A stretch of DNA of 64,000 nt from Clavibacter sp. B3I6. GTDB taxonomy: Bacteria > Actinomycetota > Actinomycetes > Actinomycetales > Microbacteriaceae. Where the stretch lies: the NCBI RefSeq assembly GCF_030816895.1, contig NZ_JAUSYL010000001.1, forward strand, positions 1,922,001 to 1,986,000, in the 5' to 3' direction. Shown in pieces: positions 1 to 9,067 of the stretch (its first letter is position 1; each line of letters starts with the position of its first letter). The position numbers and the translations under genes are program-made. The notes beneath the pieces are model-generated. The model saw nothing but the letters and a program-made list of their open reading frames with translations, did no database searches and was not told where the DNA came from.

Positions 1-663
1 CTCGTGGGCGTGCTCGCGACGGTGCTCTCGGCGTTCTTCGGGATCTTCGGGACGTACGTCGGAGGGTTCGCCGACGAGGCGTTCTCGCTGCTGTCGAACG
101 TGTTCCTCGTGATCCCCGGCCTGCCGCTCGTCATCGTGATCTCCGGCTTCGTGCCGCGCGAGTCCCGCGGCCTCTGGACCATCGCGGTGGTCCTCGCCGT
201 CACCGGATGGGCGGCGTCCGCGCGCGTGCTCCGGGCGCAGACGCTGTCCATCCGCACCCGCGACTACGTGGCCGCCAGCCGCGTCGCCGGGGAGCGGGCG
301 TGGCGGGTGATCGCCGTGGAGATCCTGCCGAACCTGCTGCCGGTGCTCGCGAGCCAGTTCGTGTTCGCGGTGATCGCGGCGATCCTCGGCGAGGCGGGCC
401 TGTCCTTCCTCGGGCTCGGGGCGAGCAACTCCTCGACCCTCGGCACGATGCTCTTCTACGCGCAGAACGGGTTCGCCCTGTCGCTCGGCGCGTGGTGGTG
501 GTTCGGGCCGCCCGGGCTCCTCATCGCCCTGTTCGGCATGGGCCTGTCCCTCATCAACTTCTCGATCGACGAGATCATCAACCCGAAGCTCAAGAACGTG
601 CGCCTGCACCGCAAGCGCGCCCGCCTCGCGAGCCGGCTCGAGCGCAGGAAGGCCGCCTCATGA
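1..663 (+). CDS. Dpp/Opp-type ABC importer permease, C-terminal part (cut by window edge)
   Basis: Only the last 220 residues are in the window. They hold several hydrophobic segments and, near residues 90-115, the cytoplasmic EAA-type loop (from AASRVAGERAW to EILPNLLP) that docks the permease on its ATPases, then LSFLGLG, typical of the DppC/OppC branch of the BPD permease family. The tail is basic and cytoplasmic. The stop overlaps the next start as ATGA, so it is translationally coupled to two ATPase genes. The DppB-type partner and the binding protein should lie to the left. Peptides are the default substrate of the family, but actinobacterial members also import oligosaccharides; the sequence does not decide. 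Confidence 0.88.
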   Translation, partial: LVGVLATVLSAFFGIFGTYVGGFADEAFSLLSNVFLVIPGLPLVIVISGFVPRESRGLWTIAVVLAVTGWAASARVLRAQTLSIRTRDYVAASRVAGERAWRVIAVEILPNLLPVLASQFVFAVIAAILGEAGLSFLGLGASNSSTLGTMLFYAQNGFALSLGAWWWFGPPGLLIALFGMGLSLINFSIDEIINPKLKNVRLHRKRARLASRLERRKAAS

Positions 664-1565
664 CCGCCACCGTCCCCACCGTCCGACCGGGCGGCGCCGC
701 GGGGGGCCAGCGGTCGAGCGTGCTCACCGTCGACGACCTCACCGTCGTGTACGAGACCGAGAACCCCGTCACGGCCGTGAAGCACGCGTCGTTCACGCTC
801 GCGCCGGGCGAGATCCTCGGCCTCGCGGGTGAGTCCGGCTGCGGCAAGACCACGCTCGCGTACGCGATCAACCGGCTGCACCGGCCGCCGGCCCGCATCG
901 CCTCGGGGTCGGTGACCTTCCACGACCGCGGCGGCCAGGACGTCGACCTGCTCGCGCTCGGCGACGAGGAGCTGCGGGCCTTCCGCTGGTCGAAGCTCTC
1001 GATGGTGTTCCAGGGCGCGATGAACGCGCTCAACCCCGTCACGACCGTCCGCGCGCAGCTCGACGACACGCTCCGGGCCCACCGCCCCGGCATGTCGAGG
1101 GCCGAGCGGCGCGCGCGCTGCGCCGAGGTCCTGGAGCGCGTGAGCGTGGATCCGGCCCGCCTCTCGTCGTTCCCGCACGAGCTCTCCGGCGGCATGCGGC
1201 AGCGCGTGATGATCGCGATGGCGATGCTGCTCGAGCCGCAGATCATGATCATGGACGAGCCGACCACCGCGCTCGACGTGGTCGTGCAGCGCGACATCCT
1301 CCGGGAGATCGTGCGGCTGCGCGACGAGCTCGACTTCGCGGTCGTCTTCATCACGCACGACCTGCCGCTGCTGCTGGAGATCAGCGACCGCATCGCGATC
1401 ATGCTGCGCGGCGAGATCGTGGAGCTGGCGAGCGCCGAGGACATCTACCGCGCGCCCCGGCACGAGTACACGAGGAAGCTGCTGCGCTCGTTCCCGAGCC
1501 TCAGCGGCGAGCGCGGCGCGTTCATCCGCAGCGGCGCCGACGAGGACATGGAGGAGACGCGATGA
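660..1565 (+). CDS. ABC importer ATPase, DppD/OppD type
   Basis: 301 residues. Walker A GESGCGKT at residues 57-64, Q-loop in MVFQGAMNALNP, signature LSGGMRQRV, Walker B IMIMDEPTTALD and a switch histidine in ITHDLPLL make this a complete oligopeptide-type ATPase. The frame is open upstream to position 207, but the ATG at 660 overlaps the permease stop (ATGA) and begins where the family begins, so I use it. The stop overlaps the next gene by ATGA. It energises the importer together with the second ATPase as a heterodimer; this is known for the family and supported here by the gene order permease-DppD-DppF. Confidence 0.9.
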   Translation: MTATVPTVRPGGAAGGQRSSVLTVDDLTVVYETENPVTAVKHASFTLAPGEILGLAGESGCGKTTLAYAINRLHRPPARIASGSVTFHDRGGQDVDLLALGDEELRAFRWSKLSMVFQGAMNALNPVTTVRAQLDDTLRAHRPGMSRAERRARCAEVLERVSVDPARLSSFPHELSGGMRQRVMIAMAMLLEPQIMIMDEPTTALDVVVQRDILREIVRLRDELDFAVVFITHDLPLLLEISDRIAIMLRGEIVELASAEDIYRAPRHEYTRKLLRSFPSLSGERGAFIRSGADEDMEETR

Positions 1566-2470
1566 CGCGGGTGGCGGTCACCGACCTGACGAAGGACTTC
1601 ACGATCCGGAAGGGCCTCGGCCGGCAGGCGTTCCGCGCCGTCGACCGGGTCTCGTTCGACCTGCTGCCCGGGCGCACGGTCGCGCTCGTGGGCGAGTCGG
1701 GATCCGGCAAGTCGACGATCGCGCGCATGCTCGCGAAGCTGGAGAAGCCGACGTCCGGCCGCATCGAGGTGGAGCTCGACGACGGCACGCCCGTGGTCGG
1801 ATCCCTCTACCGGCGGCACGTGCAGATGGTGTTCCAGGACCCGTTCGCGTCGCTGAACCCCTTCCACGCGGTCGAGCACCACATCGCGCGACCGCTCCTC
1901 CTGCACCAGCGCACGCGCGGACGGGAGCAGACGCATCAGCGCGTGCTCGAGATGCTGGAGCGCGTGAACCTGACGCCGGCCGAGGACATGGCCGCGCGCC
2001 GGCCCCACGAGCTCTCGGGCGGACAGCGGCAGCGCGTCGCCATCGCCCGGGCGCTCGCCCCGGGGGCGCAGGTGGTGATCGCCGACGAGCCGGTGTCGAT
2101 GCTCGATGTGTCCATCCGGCTCGGCGTCCTGAACCTCCTGGGCCGGCTCCAGCGCGAGGACCACCTCGCCGTGCTCTACATCACCCACGACCTCGCGACC
2201 GCGCGGCACTTCTCCGACGAGATCCTCGTGCTCTACAAGGGCCGCGTCGTGGAGCGCGGGCCGAGCGACCAGGTGATCCTCGACCCGCACCACGACTACA
2301 CGAAGCTGCTGGCGCTCGCGGCGCCGGACCCCGAGCGGCTCGGCAAGGTCGTGTCGGGCGAGGCCGCGCCGGATCGCGCGGGCCTCGACGGGAGCGTCTG
2401 CTACAACCACCACTCCGGTGCGTGGGAGGGCGTGGGCGACCCGGTGGGCCGGGCGGTGCGCGCCGGCTGA
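1562..2470 (+). CDS. ABC importer ATPase, DppF/OppF type
   Basis: 302 residues. Walker A GESGSGKS at residues 44-51, Q-loop MVFQDPFASLNP, signature LSGGQRQRVAIARAL, Walker B VVIADEPVSMLD and ITHDLATAR. The MVFQDPFASLNP segment and the C-terminal extension ending in VCYNHHSGAW fit the OppF half of the Dpp/Opp ATPase pair. It starts by ATGA overlap with the previous gene and closes the transporter operon; a strong hairpin follows at 2500-2538. The His-rich tail (CYNHH) is unusual but lies outside the ATPase core. Confidence 0.9.
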   Translation: MTRVAVTDLTKDFTIRKGLGRQAFRAVDRVSFDLLPGRTVALVGESGSGKSTIARMLAKLEKPTSGRIEVELDDGTPVVGSLYRRHVQMVFQDPFASLNPFHAVEHHIARPLLLHQRTRGREQTHQRVLEMLERVNLTPAEDMAARRPHELSGGQRQRVAIARALAPGAQVVIADEPVSMLDVSIRLGVLNLLGRLQREDHLAVLYITHDLATARHFSDEILVLYKGRVVERGPSDQVILDPHHDYTKLLALAAPDPERLGKVVSGEAAPDRAGLDGSVCYNHHSGAWEGVGDPVGRAVRAG

Positions 2471-2499
2471 CGGACGCGCGGCGGAGCGGAGCGGACGCC

Positions 2500-2538
2500 G
2501 AGGAGGGCAGGGCGACGGTGGTCGTCCCTGCCCTCCTC
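2500..2538. terminator. Strong hairpin between convergent genes
   Basis: GAGGAGGGCAGGG at 2500-2512 is exactly complementary to CCCTGCCCTCCTC at 2526-2538, with an inner CGAC/GTCG stem and a GGTG loop. It lies between the ABC operon and the convergent flavin reductase, so it can end both transcripts. No T-run follows, as is common in high-GC actinobacteria. Just right of it, 2541-2576 is a run of TCGCGG-like hexamers reaching the last codons of the reductase. Confidence 0.75.
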
Positions 2539-2572
2539 CGCGTCGCGGTCGCGGTCGCGGTACGCGGTCGCG

Positions 2573-3145
2573 CTACGCGGCGACGGCCGTGAGGTTCCGC
2601 TCGATGTGCGCGTGGAACGCCTGCAGCCAGGTGAGGAGGAACTCCTCGGTGCCCGCGTCCGAGATCGCGCCCTCGGGGGAGATGAGCCCCTCGGTGGTCT
2701 GGATGTACGCCTCGGGCTGCGAGAGCTCGGGCGAGGCGAGGAACGACAGGATGCTGCGGAGGTGCTGCTGCGCGACGGCGGTGCCGACCGAGCCGATGGA
2801 CGTGCCGATGACAGCGCTGGGCTTGCCCTGGAACGCGTTCTCGCCGTAGGGGCGGCTGGCGAAGTCGAGCGCGTTCTTGAGGACGCCGGGCACCGAGCGG
2901 TTGTACTCGGGCGTGACGATCATGATCGCGTCGGCGTCGGCGATCGCGGCCTTGAACTCGTTGGCGACCTCGGGGTAGTCGCCGTCCATGTCGGCGCTGT
3001 AGAAGGGCAGCGGGGCGATGGGGATCTCGGTGAGCTCGAGGCCGGCTTGGGCGCTGAGTCGCGCGAGGGCGAGCGACAGGGCCCGGTTGATGGAGGTGGA
3101 CGACAGGCTGCCGACGAGGTAGCCGACGCGGTACGTGGTGCTCAT
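2573..3145 (-). CDS. NAD(P)H-dependent FMN reductase (flavodoxin fold)
   Basis: 190 residues, the normal length for the NADPH-dependent FMN reductase family (PF03358). The N-terminal strand-loop GSLSSTSIN is the phosphate-binding loop for FMN, and PEYNRSVPGVLKNALD (about residues 79-94) is the signature that contacts the flavin. It should reduce FMN or small quinone/azo compounds with NAD(P)H in the cytoplasm. It is monocistronic. A perfect GCATGGA-N4-TCCATGC palindrome sits 16 nt before the start and is a likely operator. The specific substrate is unknown. Confidence 0.88.
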   Translation of the reverse strand: MSTTYRVGYLVGSLSSTSINRALSLALARLSAQAGLELTEIPIAPLPFYSADMDGDYPEVANEFKAAIADADAIMIVTPEYNRSVPGVLKNALDFASRPYGENAFQGKPSAVIGTSIGSVGTAVAQQHLRSILSFLASPELSQPEAYIQTTEGLISPEGAISDAGTEEFLLTWLQAFHAHIERNLTAVAA

Positions 3146-3160
3146 GGTGTGCTCCTTCCC

Positions 3161-3178
3161 GCATGGACCATTCCATGC
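3161..3178 (-). promoter_or_regulatory. Palindromic operator candidate upstream of the FMN reductase
   Basis: GCATGGA (3161-3167), spacer CCAT, TCCATGC (3172-3178) is a perfect inverted repeat; a third partial half-site GCATGGA follows at 3183-3189. Its place between 16 and 33 nt before the reductase start suggests a repressor site. No regulator gene lies next to it, so the protein that binds is unknown. Confidence 0.45.
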
Positions 3179-3275
3179 GCGCGCATGGAGCCTAGCCGCG
3201 GCGGATGGGCGCTCCCTCCGTGTCGCCGAGCCCGCGCGGATCCCGGACAGCCCGCGCGCACGCTGTGCACGCCCC

Positions 3276-6266
3276 TCACCCCAGCAGCACCTCCCACGTG
3301 CGGAGGGACGGCCAGAGCGCGTGGCGCGGGAGGACGTCGGGGCCGCACGCGCGGGATCCGAGCCCGTGCTGCGCGTCGTCGAGGAGGAGGTGCAGGCCCT
3401 CGGGGTCGGGCAGCTCGTGCGGGTGGCCGACGTCGGTCATCGCCTGCGGCGTCCAGCGGGAGAGCTGGAAGCCGGCGCGGTGCCCGGCGGCGTCGGGCAC
3501 GGTCGTGACGATGAGGGGCGTCGCGGATCCGTCGCCGATCTCGAGCGAGCGCAGCTCCGGTCGGTGGCCCGTCTCCTGCGGGCGCGCGTACGCGACGGAG
3601 AGGCCGTCGACGCTCGAGGCGAACCGGCCGACGTGCACGGCCGTGCGGCTGTCGGGGTACGACTCCCCCGGCCCGGTGCCGTGCCAGGCGACCGGGTGCT
3701 CGGCGAGCGCGGCGGGCAGGTCGATCCGCACGCCGACGCGCGGCCACGTGCAGTCCCACGTGCCGAACGGCACGACCTCCGTCGCGAGCAGCAGGCCGCG
3801 GTCGGTGGCGGTCCAGCGGAACGCGACGTCCACGCCCGCCCCCGAGTGGGCGGCCTGCACGCGCAGGCGGGTCTCGAGGCCGTCGGCCGAGCGCTCCGTC
3901 CCGAGGAGCCGGTGGGTGAGGCGGTGCAGGCCGCGCTCGCGCCAGCGGTCGGCCGATGGCGGGGTCTCCTCCGCGCCGCGGCCTCGGGTCAGCTCGGGCT
4001 CGGCGAGCTCGTACGATCCCTGGCCGGCCCCGCGGTCGTTCTCCGTGGGCGCGCGCCACAGCTCGAGCCGCGGACCGCGCACGGGGACGCCCGCCCACGA
4101 CACGAGGTCGCCGCGCGCGTCGAACCGGCCGACGCCGAGCTCGTCGCCCCGCCAGCGACCCGCCGGCCGCGGCCGGGGCGCGGGTCGCCGACACACGAGC
4201 GCCTGGTGCCGCGCGACCACGTGCGCGGCCTCCGCCCAGGACGCGTCGTGGCGCGTGACCACCTCCACCGTCACGTGCACCTCCTCCGCGTGACCGGCGG
4301 CGCGCGCCTCGGCCGGGAGCGGGAGCGTGACCGCCCCGCCGGCCGGGATCGGCGCGTGCTCGAGCACCCCGCGCGCGACCCGCCGACCGTCGTGGTGCGT
4401 GGACCAGGACAGGTCGACGTCGTCCGTCGGCGCGGAGTGGCGGCGGTTCTCGACCCGCACCGCGGATCCGTCGTCCGCGACCCGCACGCGCACCGGCACG
4501 ATGACCGCGGCCAGCTCGGCGAGGCCCGGGGTCGGCGTGCCGTCGGAGAGGAGCAGGCCGTCCATCACGAAGGGCCCGTCGTGCACGGGCTCGCCGAAGT
4601 CGCCGCCGTAGGCGTGGAAGGGACGGCCGTCGGGCGTGCGGGCGAGCAGCCCGTGGTCGCGCCACTCCCACACGAAGCCGCCGTGGAGGCGCGGCCAGCG
4701 GTCGATCGCGTCCTCGTAGTCGGCGAGGGATCCGGGGCCGTTGCCCATCGCGTGCCCGTACTCGCACAGGATGAACGGCTTCGCGCGCTGCGTCGCGCCG
4801 GTCGCGCCCGTCGTCTCGTGGATGCTCGCGACGGGCGTGCCGCACACCGAGTCGATCTCCTCGAGCGTCGGGTACATGCGCGAGTACACGTCGGTGTGCT
4901 CGCCCGTGAGGTCGCCCTCGTAGTGCACGGGCCGGGACGGGTCCGCGCGCCGCACCCACGCGGACATCGCCGCGATGTTGCGGCCGGTGCCCGACTCGTT
5001 GCCGAGCGACCACATCACGATCGAGGCGTGGTTCCGGTCGCGGCCGACGGTGCGGGCGATCCGGTCGAGGTACGCGTCGCGCCAGCGCGGGTCGTCGGAC
5101 GGGTTGTCCCGCCACTCGACGTCCCAGAAGCCGTGCGTCTCCAGGTCGCACTCGAGCACGACCCAGAACCCGAGCTCGTCGGCGATGTCGATCAGGCGCG
5201 GGTGCGGCGGGTAGTGGGAGGTGCGGATCGCGTTCACGCCGCTCCGCTTCATCAGCTCCAGGTCGGCGCGCGCCTCGGCCTCGTCGAACACGCGGCCGCG
5301 CTCGGGGTGCGACTCGTGCCGGTTGACGCCGCGGAAGGTGAGCCGGCGGCCGTCGACGAGGAGGGCGTCGCCCTCGATGCGGACCGTGCGGAAGCCGATC
5401 CGGAGCGCCGCCGTCTCGCCGGGCGACGACACGGTCGCGTCGTACAGCCGCGGCCGCTCCGCGCTCCACGCGTCGACCGCGGGGATCGCGATGGGCGCGA
5501 CGTCGGCGGCCGTCTCCCACGTGGTCCGGATCCCGAGCTCGGGCACGCGCACCACCACCGGGAACGCGCCGTCCACCGCCACGTCGAGGAGGCCCGACCC
5601 GTCGGCGGGGTCCCGGTCGGCCCGGACGCGCACGTCGTCGAGGGGTCGAGCCGGGCGGGCGAGCAGCTCGACCGAGCGGAAGATCCCGGGCAGCCACCAC
5701 TGGTCCTGGTCCTCCAGGTAGGACGCGGCCGACCACTGGTGCACCCGGATCCCGAGCTGGTTGACCCCCGGCACGAGGAGCTCCGTCACGTCGATCTCGG
5801 TCGTGAGGCGGCTGCCCGTGGTCCAGCCCGCCTCGACGCCGTTCACCCAGAACGTGGCGAGGCCCTCGATCCCGTCGGTGCGCAGCAGCACGCGCTCCGC
5901 GTCCGCGAAGGACGCGGGCAGGGCGAACGACCGCCGGTGCTCGCCGGTGGGGTTCGTGTCGGGCACGTGCGGCGGGTCGATGGGGAACGGGTACTGCAGG
6001 TTCGTGTACGCGGGCGCGCCGTGGCCGTGCAGCACCCAGTGCGACGGCACGGGCAGCGTGGTCCAGCCGGCCGCGTCGAGCGCGGCGTCGTCGAGGGCGG
6101 GATCCGCCACCGCGGGCGGGCGGCCGGGCTCGTCGACCGGCGCCTCGGGCAGGAGGCGGAACCGCCAGTCGCCGTCGAGCGGGTGGACGGGCGCGTCGGT
6201 CGCGAACCGGGCGCGCGGGGCGCGCCGGGAGGCCGATCCGGGGGCGACGTCGTCGAGGTGGGACAT
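3276..6266 (-). CDS. GH2 beta-galactosidase, LacZ type
   Basis: 996 residues, the length of long LacZ-type enzymes. Order of domains: sugar-binding jelly roll (about 40-220), Ig-like domain, TIM barrel (about 330-620), and a C-terminal beta-sandwich as in Bgal_small_N. The acid/base Glu lies in VMWSLGNESG near residue 420 and the nucleophile Glu in ILCEYGHAMGNG near residue 500; the conserved RTSHYPPHP is also present. There is no signal peptide, so it acts inside the cell on imported galactosides. The ATG follows a clear GGAGGACCC site. It is the last gene of the sugar-import operon that also holds nagB, so its substrate is probably the oligosaccharide brought in by that transporter. Confidence 0.93.
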   Translation of the reverse strand: MSHLDDVAPGSASRRAPRARFATDAPVHPLDGDWRFRLLPEAPVDEPGRPPAVADPALDDAALDAAGWTTLPVPSHWVLHGHGAPAYTNLQYPFPIDPPHVPDTNPTGEHRRSFALPASFADAERVLLRTDGIEGLATFWVNGVEAGWTTGSRLTTEIDVTELLVPGVNQLGIRVHQWSAASYLEDQDQWWLPGIFRSVELLARPARPLDDVRVRADRDPADGSGLLDVAVDGAFPVVVRVPELGIRTTWETAADVAPIAIPAVDAWSAERPRLYDATVSSPGETAALRIGFRTVRIEGDALLVDGRRLTFRGVNRHESHPERGRVFDEAEARADLELMKRSGVNAIRTSHYPPHPRLIDIADELGFWVVLECDLETHGFWDVEWRDNPSDDPRWRDAYLDRIARTVGRDRNHASIVMWSLGNESGTGRNIAAMSAWVRRADPSRPVHYEGDLTGEHTDVYSRMYPTLEEIDSVCGTPVASIHETTGATGATQRAKPFILCEYGHAMGNGPGSLADYEDAIDRWPRLHGGFVWEWRDHGLLARTPDGRPFHAYGGDFGEPVHDGPFVMDGLLLSDGTPTPGLAELAAVIVPVRVRVADDGSAVRVENRRHSAPTDDVDLSWSTHHDGRRVARGVLEHAPIPAGGAVTLPLPAEARAAGHAEEVHVTVEVVTRHDASWAEAAHVVARHQALVCRRPAPRPRPAGRWRGDELGVGRFDARGDLVSWAGVPVRGPRLELWRAPTENDRGAGQGSYELAEPELTRGRGAEETPPSADRWRERGLHRLTHRLLGTERSADGLETRLRVQAAHSGAGVDVAFRWTATDRGLLLATEVVPFGTWDCTWPRVGVRIDLPAALAEHPVAWHGTGPGESYPDSRTAVHVGRFASSVDGLSVAYARPQETGHRPELRSLEIGDGSATPLIVTTVPDAAGHRAGFQLSRWTPQAMTDVGHPHELPDPEGLHLLLDDAQHGLGSRACGPDVLPRHALWPSLRTWEVLLG

Positions 6267-6345
6267 GGGTCCTCCGGAGGATCGGTGCGCCGCGGCGCGG
6301 GTGGGGGGACGTGCGGGTCGGGGAAGGTGCGGGACGGCGGGCCGG

Positions 6346-7107
6346 TCAGGCGGGCGACGCGAGCCCCGCCAGCGCGGCCCGGTCGGCGACCACGGTGACG
6401 CGCCGGTGGCGCTGGAGCACGGAGGCGGGCACGTCCACCGTCACGGGACCGGTGAGCGCCGCGGCGAGCGCGTGGGCCTTGTGCGCGCCCGAGGCGACCA
6501 GCAGGATCCGCCGGGCCGAGAGGATCGTCGCGATGCCCTGCGTGATGGCACGGGTCGGCACGCGCTCCGGATCCCCGCCGAAGTACCGCGCGTTGTCGCG
6601 CCGCGTCGCCGCCGCGAGCTCCACCACCCGGCTCGTGCCCGCGAGGGGCGAGCCCGGCTCGTTGAAGCCGAGGTGCCCGTTCGCACCGATGCCCACGATC
6701 TGCAGCCCCGCGCCGCCCAGTCGGCGGATGCGGCGCTCGTGCTCCGCGGCGGCCGCCTGCGGATCCGCCGCGCCGCCGTCGGGCACCACGACGCGGGCGT
6801 CCGGCACGCCGAGCGGCTCCGCGATGCGCGTGCGCACGAAGGAGAGGTACGACTCCGGGTGCCCGGCCGGCAGCCCCACGTACTCGTCGAGCGCGACGAG
6901 CGAGAGCCCGTCGGTGACGAGGCCGCGCTCGCGATGGCGCCGGGCGAGCTCCGCGTAGAGCGGCTCGGGGCTGGATCCCGTCGCCACGCCCAGCACGCCC
7001 GCCGGCTCCTCCACGAGGAACGCCTCCACCACGTCGGCCGCGGCGGACCCGAGGCCCGCGAGGTCGTCGACGGCCGTCACCACGACGGACCGCGACGCGA
7101 GCGGCAT
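6346..7107 (-). CDS. nagB: Glucosamine-6-phosphate deaminase
   Basis: 253 residues. The start at 7107 shares one base with the stop of the permease gene (TGATG). Motifs of NagB are present: GVATGSSPEPLY (phosphate loop), VALDEYVGL with the catalytic Asp-Glu-Tyr, and GIGANGHLGFNEPGS around the active-site His and Glu. It converts glucosamine 6-phosphate into fructose 6-phosphate and ammonia. No NagA deacetylase or amino-sugar kinase is next to it unless the PfkB-like protein of this operon plays that part. Its place between an ABC sugar importer and a beta-galactosidase indicates a galactosyl-HexNAc type substrate. Confidence 0.9.
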   Translation of the reverse strand: MPLASRSVVVTAVDDLAGLGSAAADVVEAFLVEEPAGVLGVATGSSPEPLYAELARRHRERGLVTDGLSLVALDEYVGLPAGHPESYLSFVRTRIAEPLGVPDARVVVPDGGAADPQAAAAEHERRIRRLGGAGLQIVGIGANGHLGFNEPGSPLAGTSRVVELAAATRRDNARYFGGDPERVPTRAITQGIATILSARRILLVASGAHKAHALAAALTGPVTVDVPASVLQRHRRVTVVADRAALAGLASPA

Positions 7108-8036
7108 CACTTCAGCGCGCCCTTCGCGATGTCGCCGATGAACTGCTTCGCGCCGATGAGGAACACGATGATGAGCGGGATCACCGCGAGCAGCGCGCCC
7201 GCCATGACCATGCCGTAGTCCTTGCCGTGGGCGCTGTTGAGCTGGCTCATCGCCACCTGCAGCGTGAGCGTGCCCGGGTCGTTCAGCACGATGAGCGGCC
7301 ACAGGTAGTCGTTCCACGCGGCGATGAAGGTGAAGATCCCGAGGAACCCGAGGCCCGGCCGGATGAGCGGCAGGCACACCGTGAGGTACTGCCGGAAGAA
7401 CCCGGCGCCGTCGATGCGGGCGGCGTCGATGAGCTCGTCCGGCACGCTCGAGACGATGAACTGCCGCAGCCAGAAGATGCCGAACGCGTTCGCCGCCGCC
7501 GGCACGATGAGCGCCTGCAGCTGGCCGACCCAGCCGAGGTTGATCATCGTCACGAACTGCGGGATCACCGAGAGCTGCGCGGGCAGCATGAAGGTCACGA
7601 GCAGCAGCGCGAACAGCGCGCGCCGGCCGGGGAACTCGTACTTCGCGAACGTGAACGCCGCGATCGAGTCGAAGAACAGCACGAGGACCGTGACGGACAC
7701 CGCCACGATGACCGTGTTCATCAGCGATCCGCCGAAGTCGATCGTGCGGAACACGGCCTGGATGTTCTCCCACAGGTACGGCCCCGGCACGAGCACGGGC
7801 GGCGACTTGTAGATGTCGCTCGTGGTGTTGCTCGCCATCACGACGAGCCAGTAGAGGGGGAACAGGCTCACGATGGATCCGGCGAAGAGCACCCCGTGCA
7901 GGATCACGCGGGCGGGCGGCAGCTGCCGACGACCCGCGGGCCGGCCGGTGCGCTCGGCGCGGGTGCGCGGGCGGCCCGCGGCCTCGTCGGCGATGCGGGC
8001 CGCGGCGGATCCCGCGGCGTGGACGGTCGTGCTCAT
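7107..8036 (-). CDS. Sugar ABC importer permease, MalG type
   Basis: 309 residues, six predicted membrane segments after a long polar, Arg-rich N-terminus. The EAA loop is DAARIDGAGFFRQYLTVCLP followed by LIRPG, close to the MalG consensus. It pairs with the MalF-type permease; the ATG at 8036 overlaps that gene's stop (ATGA). No ATPase is encoded in the operon, which is normal for actinobacteria, where one MsiK-type ATPase serves many CUT1 importers. Confidence 0.92.
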   Translation of the reverse strand: MSTTVHAAGSAAARIADEAAGRPRTRAERTGRPAGRRQLPPARVILHGVLFAGSIVSLFPLYWLVVMASNTTSDIYKSPPVLVPGPYLWENIQAVFRTIDFGGSLMNTVIVAVSVTVLVLFFDSIAAFTFAKYEFPGRRALFALLLVTFMLPAQLSVIPQFVTMINLGWVGQLQALIVPAAANAFGIFWLRQFIVSSVPDELIDAARIDGAGFFRQYLTVCLPLIRPGLGFLGIFTFIAAWNDYLWPLIVLNDPGTLTLQVAMSQLNSAHGKDYGMVMAGALLAVIPLIIVFLIGAKQFIGDIAKGALK

Positions 8037-9067
8037 GCGCGCTGTCCCTTCCTGGTGCCGGGCGTCCGCACGGGCTTCTCCTTCTTCTCCGCGCCCAGTC
8101 GGAAGCTGATGATCGAGAAGATCACGACGAGGAGGAAGACGCCCCAGGCGATGGCGGCGCCGTAGCCGAAGCGGTTGTAGTTGAAGGCCTGCTGGTAGAA
8201 GTACAGGACCGTCGTGAGGCCGGCCTGGCCCGCGCCGCCCGAGTTCGGGTTGGTGGTGCTCGAGGAGGCCGTGAGCACCTGCGCCTCGGTGAAGCTCTGC
8301 AGGCCGGTGATGGTGGAGACGACGAGCACGAAGAGGATCGTGGGGCGCAGCAGCGGCAGCGTCACCGACCAGAACGTGCGGATCGCGCCGGCGCCGTCGA
8401 GCTTGGCGGCCTCGTAGACCTCGGTGCCGATGGCCTGCATGCCCGCGAGGAAGATGATCGCGTTGTAGCCGGTCCACTGGTAGGTGATGAGGATCGCGAT
8501 GGTGACCTGGATCGCCCACGGCGTCGACAGCCACGCCACGCCGTCCAGCCCGATGGCGCGGAGCCCCGCGTTCACGAGCCCGAAGCTGTCGCCGAAGATC
8601 GAGCCGAAGAGCACGGCCATGGCGACCACCGAGGTCACGTTCGGCACGAAGTAGCTGATCTTGTAGAAGGTGCTGAGGCGCTTCGCCGAGTTGAGCATGG
8701 CCGCGACCACGACGGAGATCGCCATCATCGGGAAGGTCGAGAGCGCGAAGATCACCAGGGTGTTGCGGATGGACAGCCAGAAGGTGGCGTCGGCCGCGAG
8801 GGCCTGGAAGTTCGCGAGGCCCACCCACTCGGCCTCGCCGAGCCCGTTCCAGTCCTGGAAGGAGAGGACGAGCGAGTAGAGGGCGGGGAACAGGCCGAAG
8901 ATCGCGAACAGCACGAAGAACGGCGCGATGGCCGCGTAGTACGGCCACGTGCGGCGGATGCCGCGGGTGCCGGCGGCCCCGCGGGAGCGCGCGGGGCCCG
9001 GGGCGCCCGCGCCCGCCCGGGAGGACGCGCGCAGGCGCCCTCCGGGGCGGACGACGGTGGGGATCAC
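8033..9067 (-). CDS. Sugar ABC importer permease, MalF type
   Basis: 344 residues starting with GTG at 9067, chosen because it overlaps the stop of the binding-protein gene (GTGA) and the frame is open far upstream without sense. Six membrane segments, EAA loop in VYEAAKLDGAGAIRTFW followed by TLPLLRPT. A basic, Gly/Ala-rich cytoplasmic head of about 40 residues precedes the first segment. Forms the channel with the MalG-type partner. Confidence 0.9.
   Translation of the reverse strand: MIPTVVRPGGRLRASSRAGAGAPGPARSRGAAGTRGIRRTWPYYAAIAPFFVLFAIFGLFPALYSLVLSFQDWNGLGEAEWVGLANFQALAADATFWLSIRNTLVIFALSTFPMMAISVVVAAMLNSAKRLSTFYKISYFVPNVTSVVAMAVLFGSIFGDSFGLVNAGLRAIGLDGVAWLSTPWAIQVTIAILITYQWTGYNAIIFLAGMQAIGTEVYEAAKLDGAGAIRTFWSVTLPLLRPTILFVLVVSTITGLQSFTEAQVLTASSSTTNPNSGGAGQAGLTTVLYFYQQAFNYNRFGYGAAIAWGVFLLVVIFSIISFRLGAEKKEKPVRTPGTRKGQRA

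Noticed and set aside
207..659. N-terminal extension of the DppD-type ATPase
   Set aside because: The extra 151 codons overlap the permease in another frame and are Arg/Ala/Pro-rich; the ATGA overlap at 660 is the natural start.
2541..2576. TCGCGG hexamer run as a functional repeat
   Set aside because: Short, partly inside the reductase coding end and expected by chance at this GC.
3135..6398. A 1087-codon open frame on the plus strand opposite the beta-galactosidase
   Set aside because: High GC leaves few stops on the opposite strand. The translation is Arg/Val/Gly-rich with no domain, while the minus strand encodes a complete GH2 enzyme.
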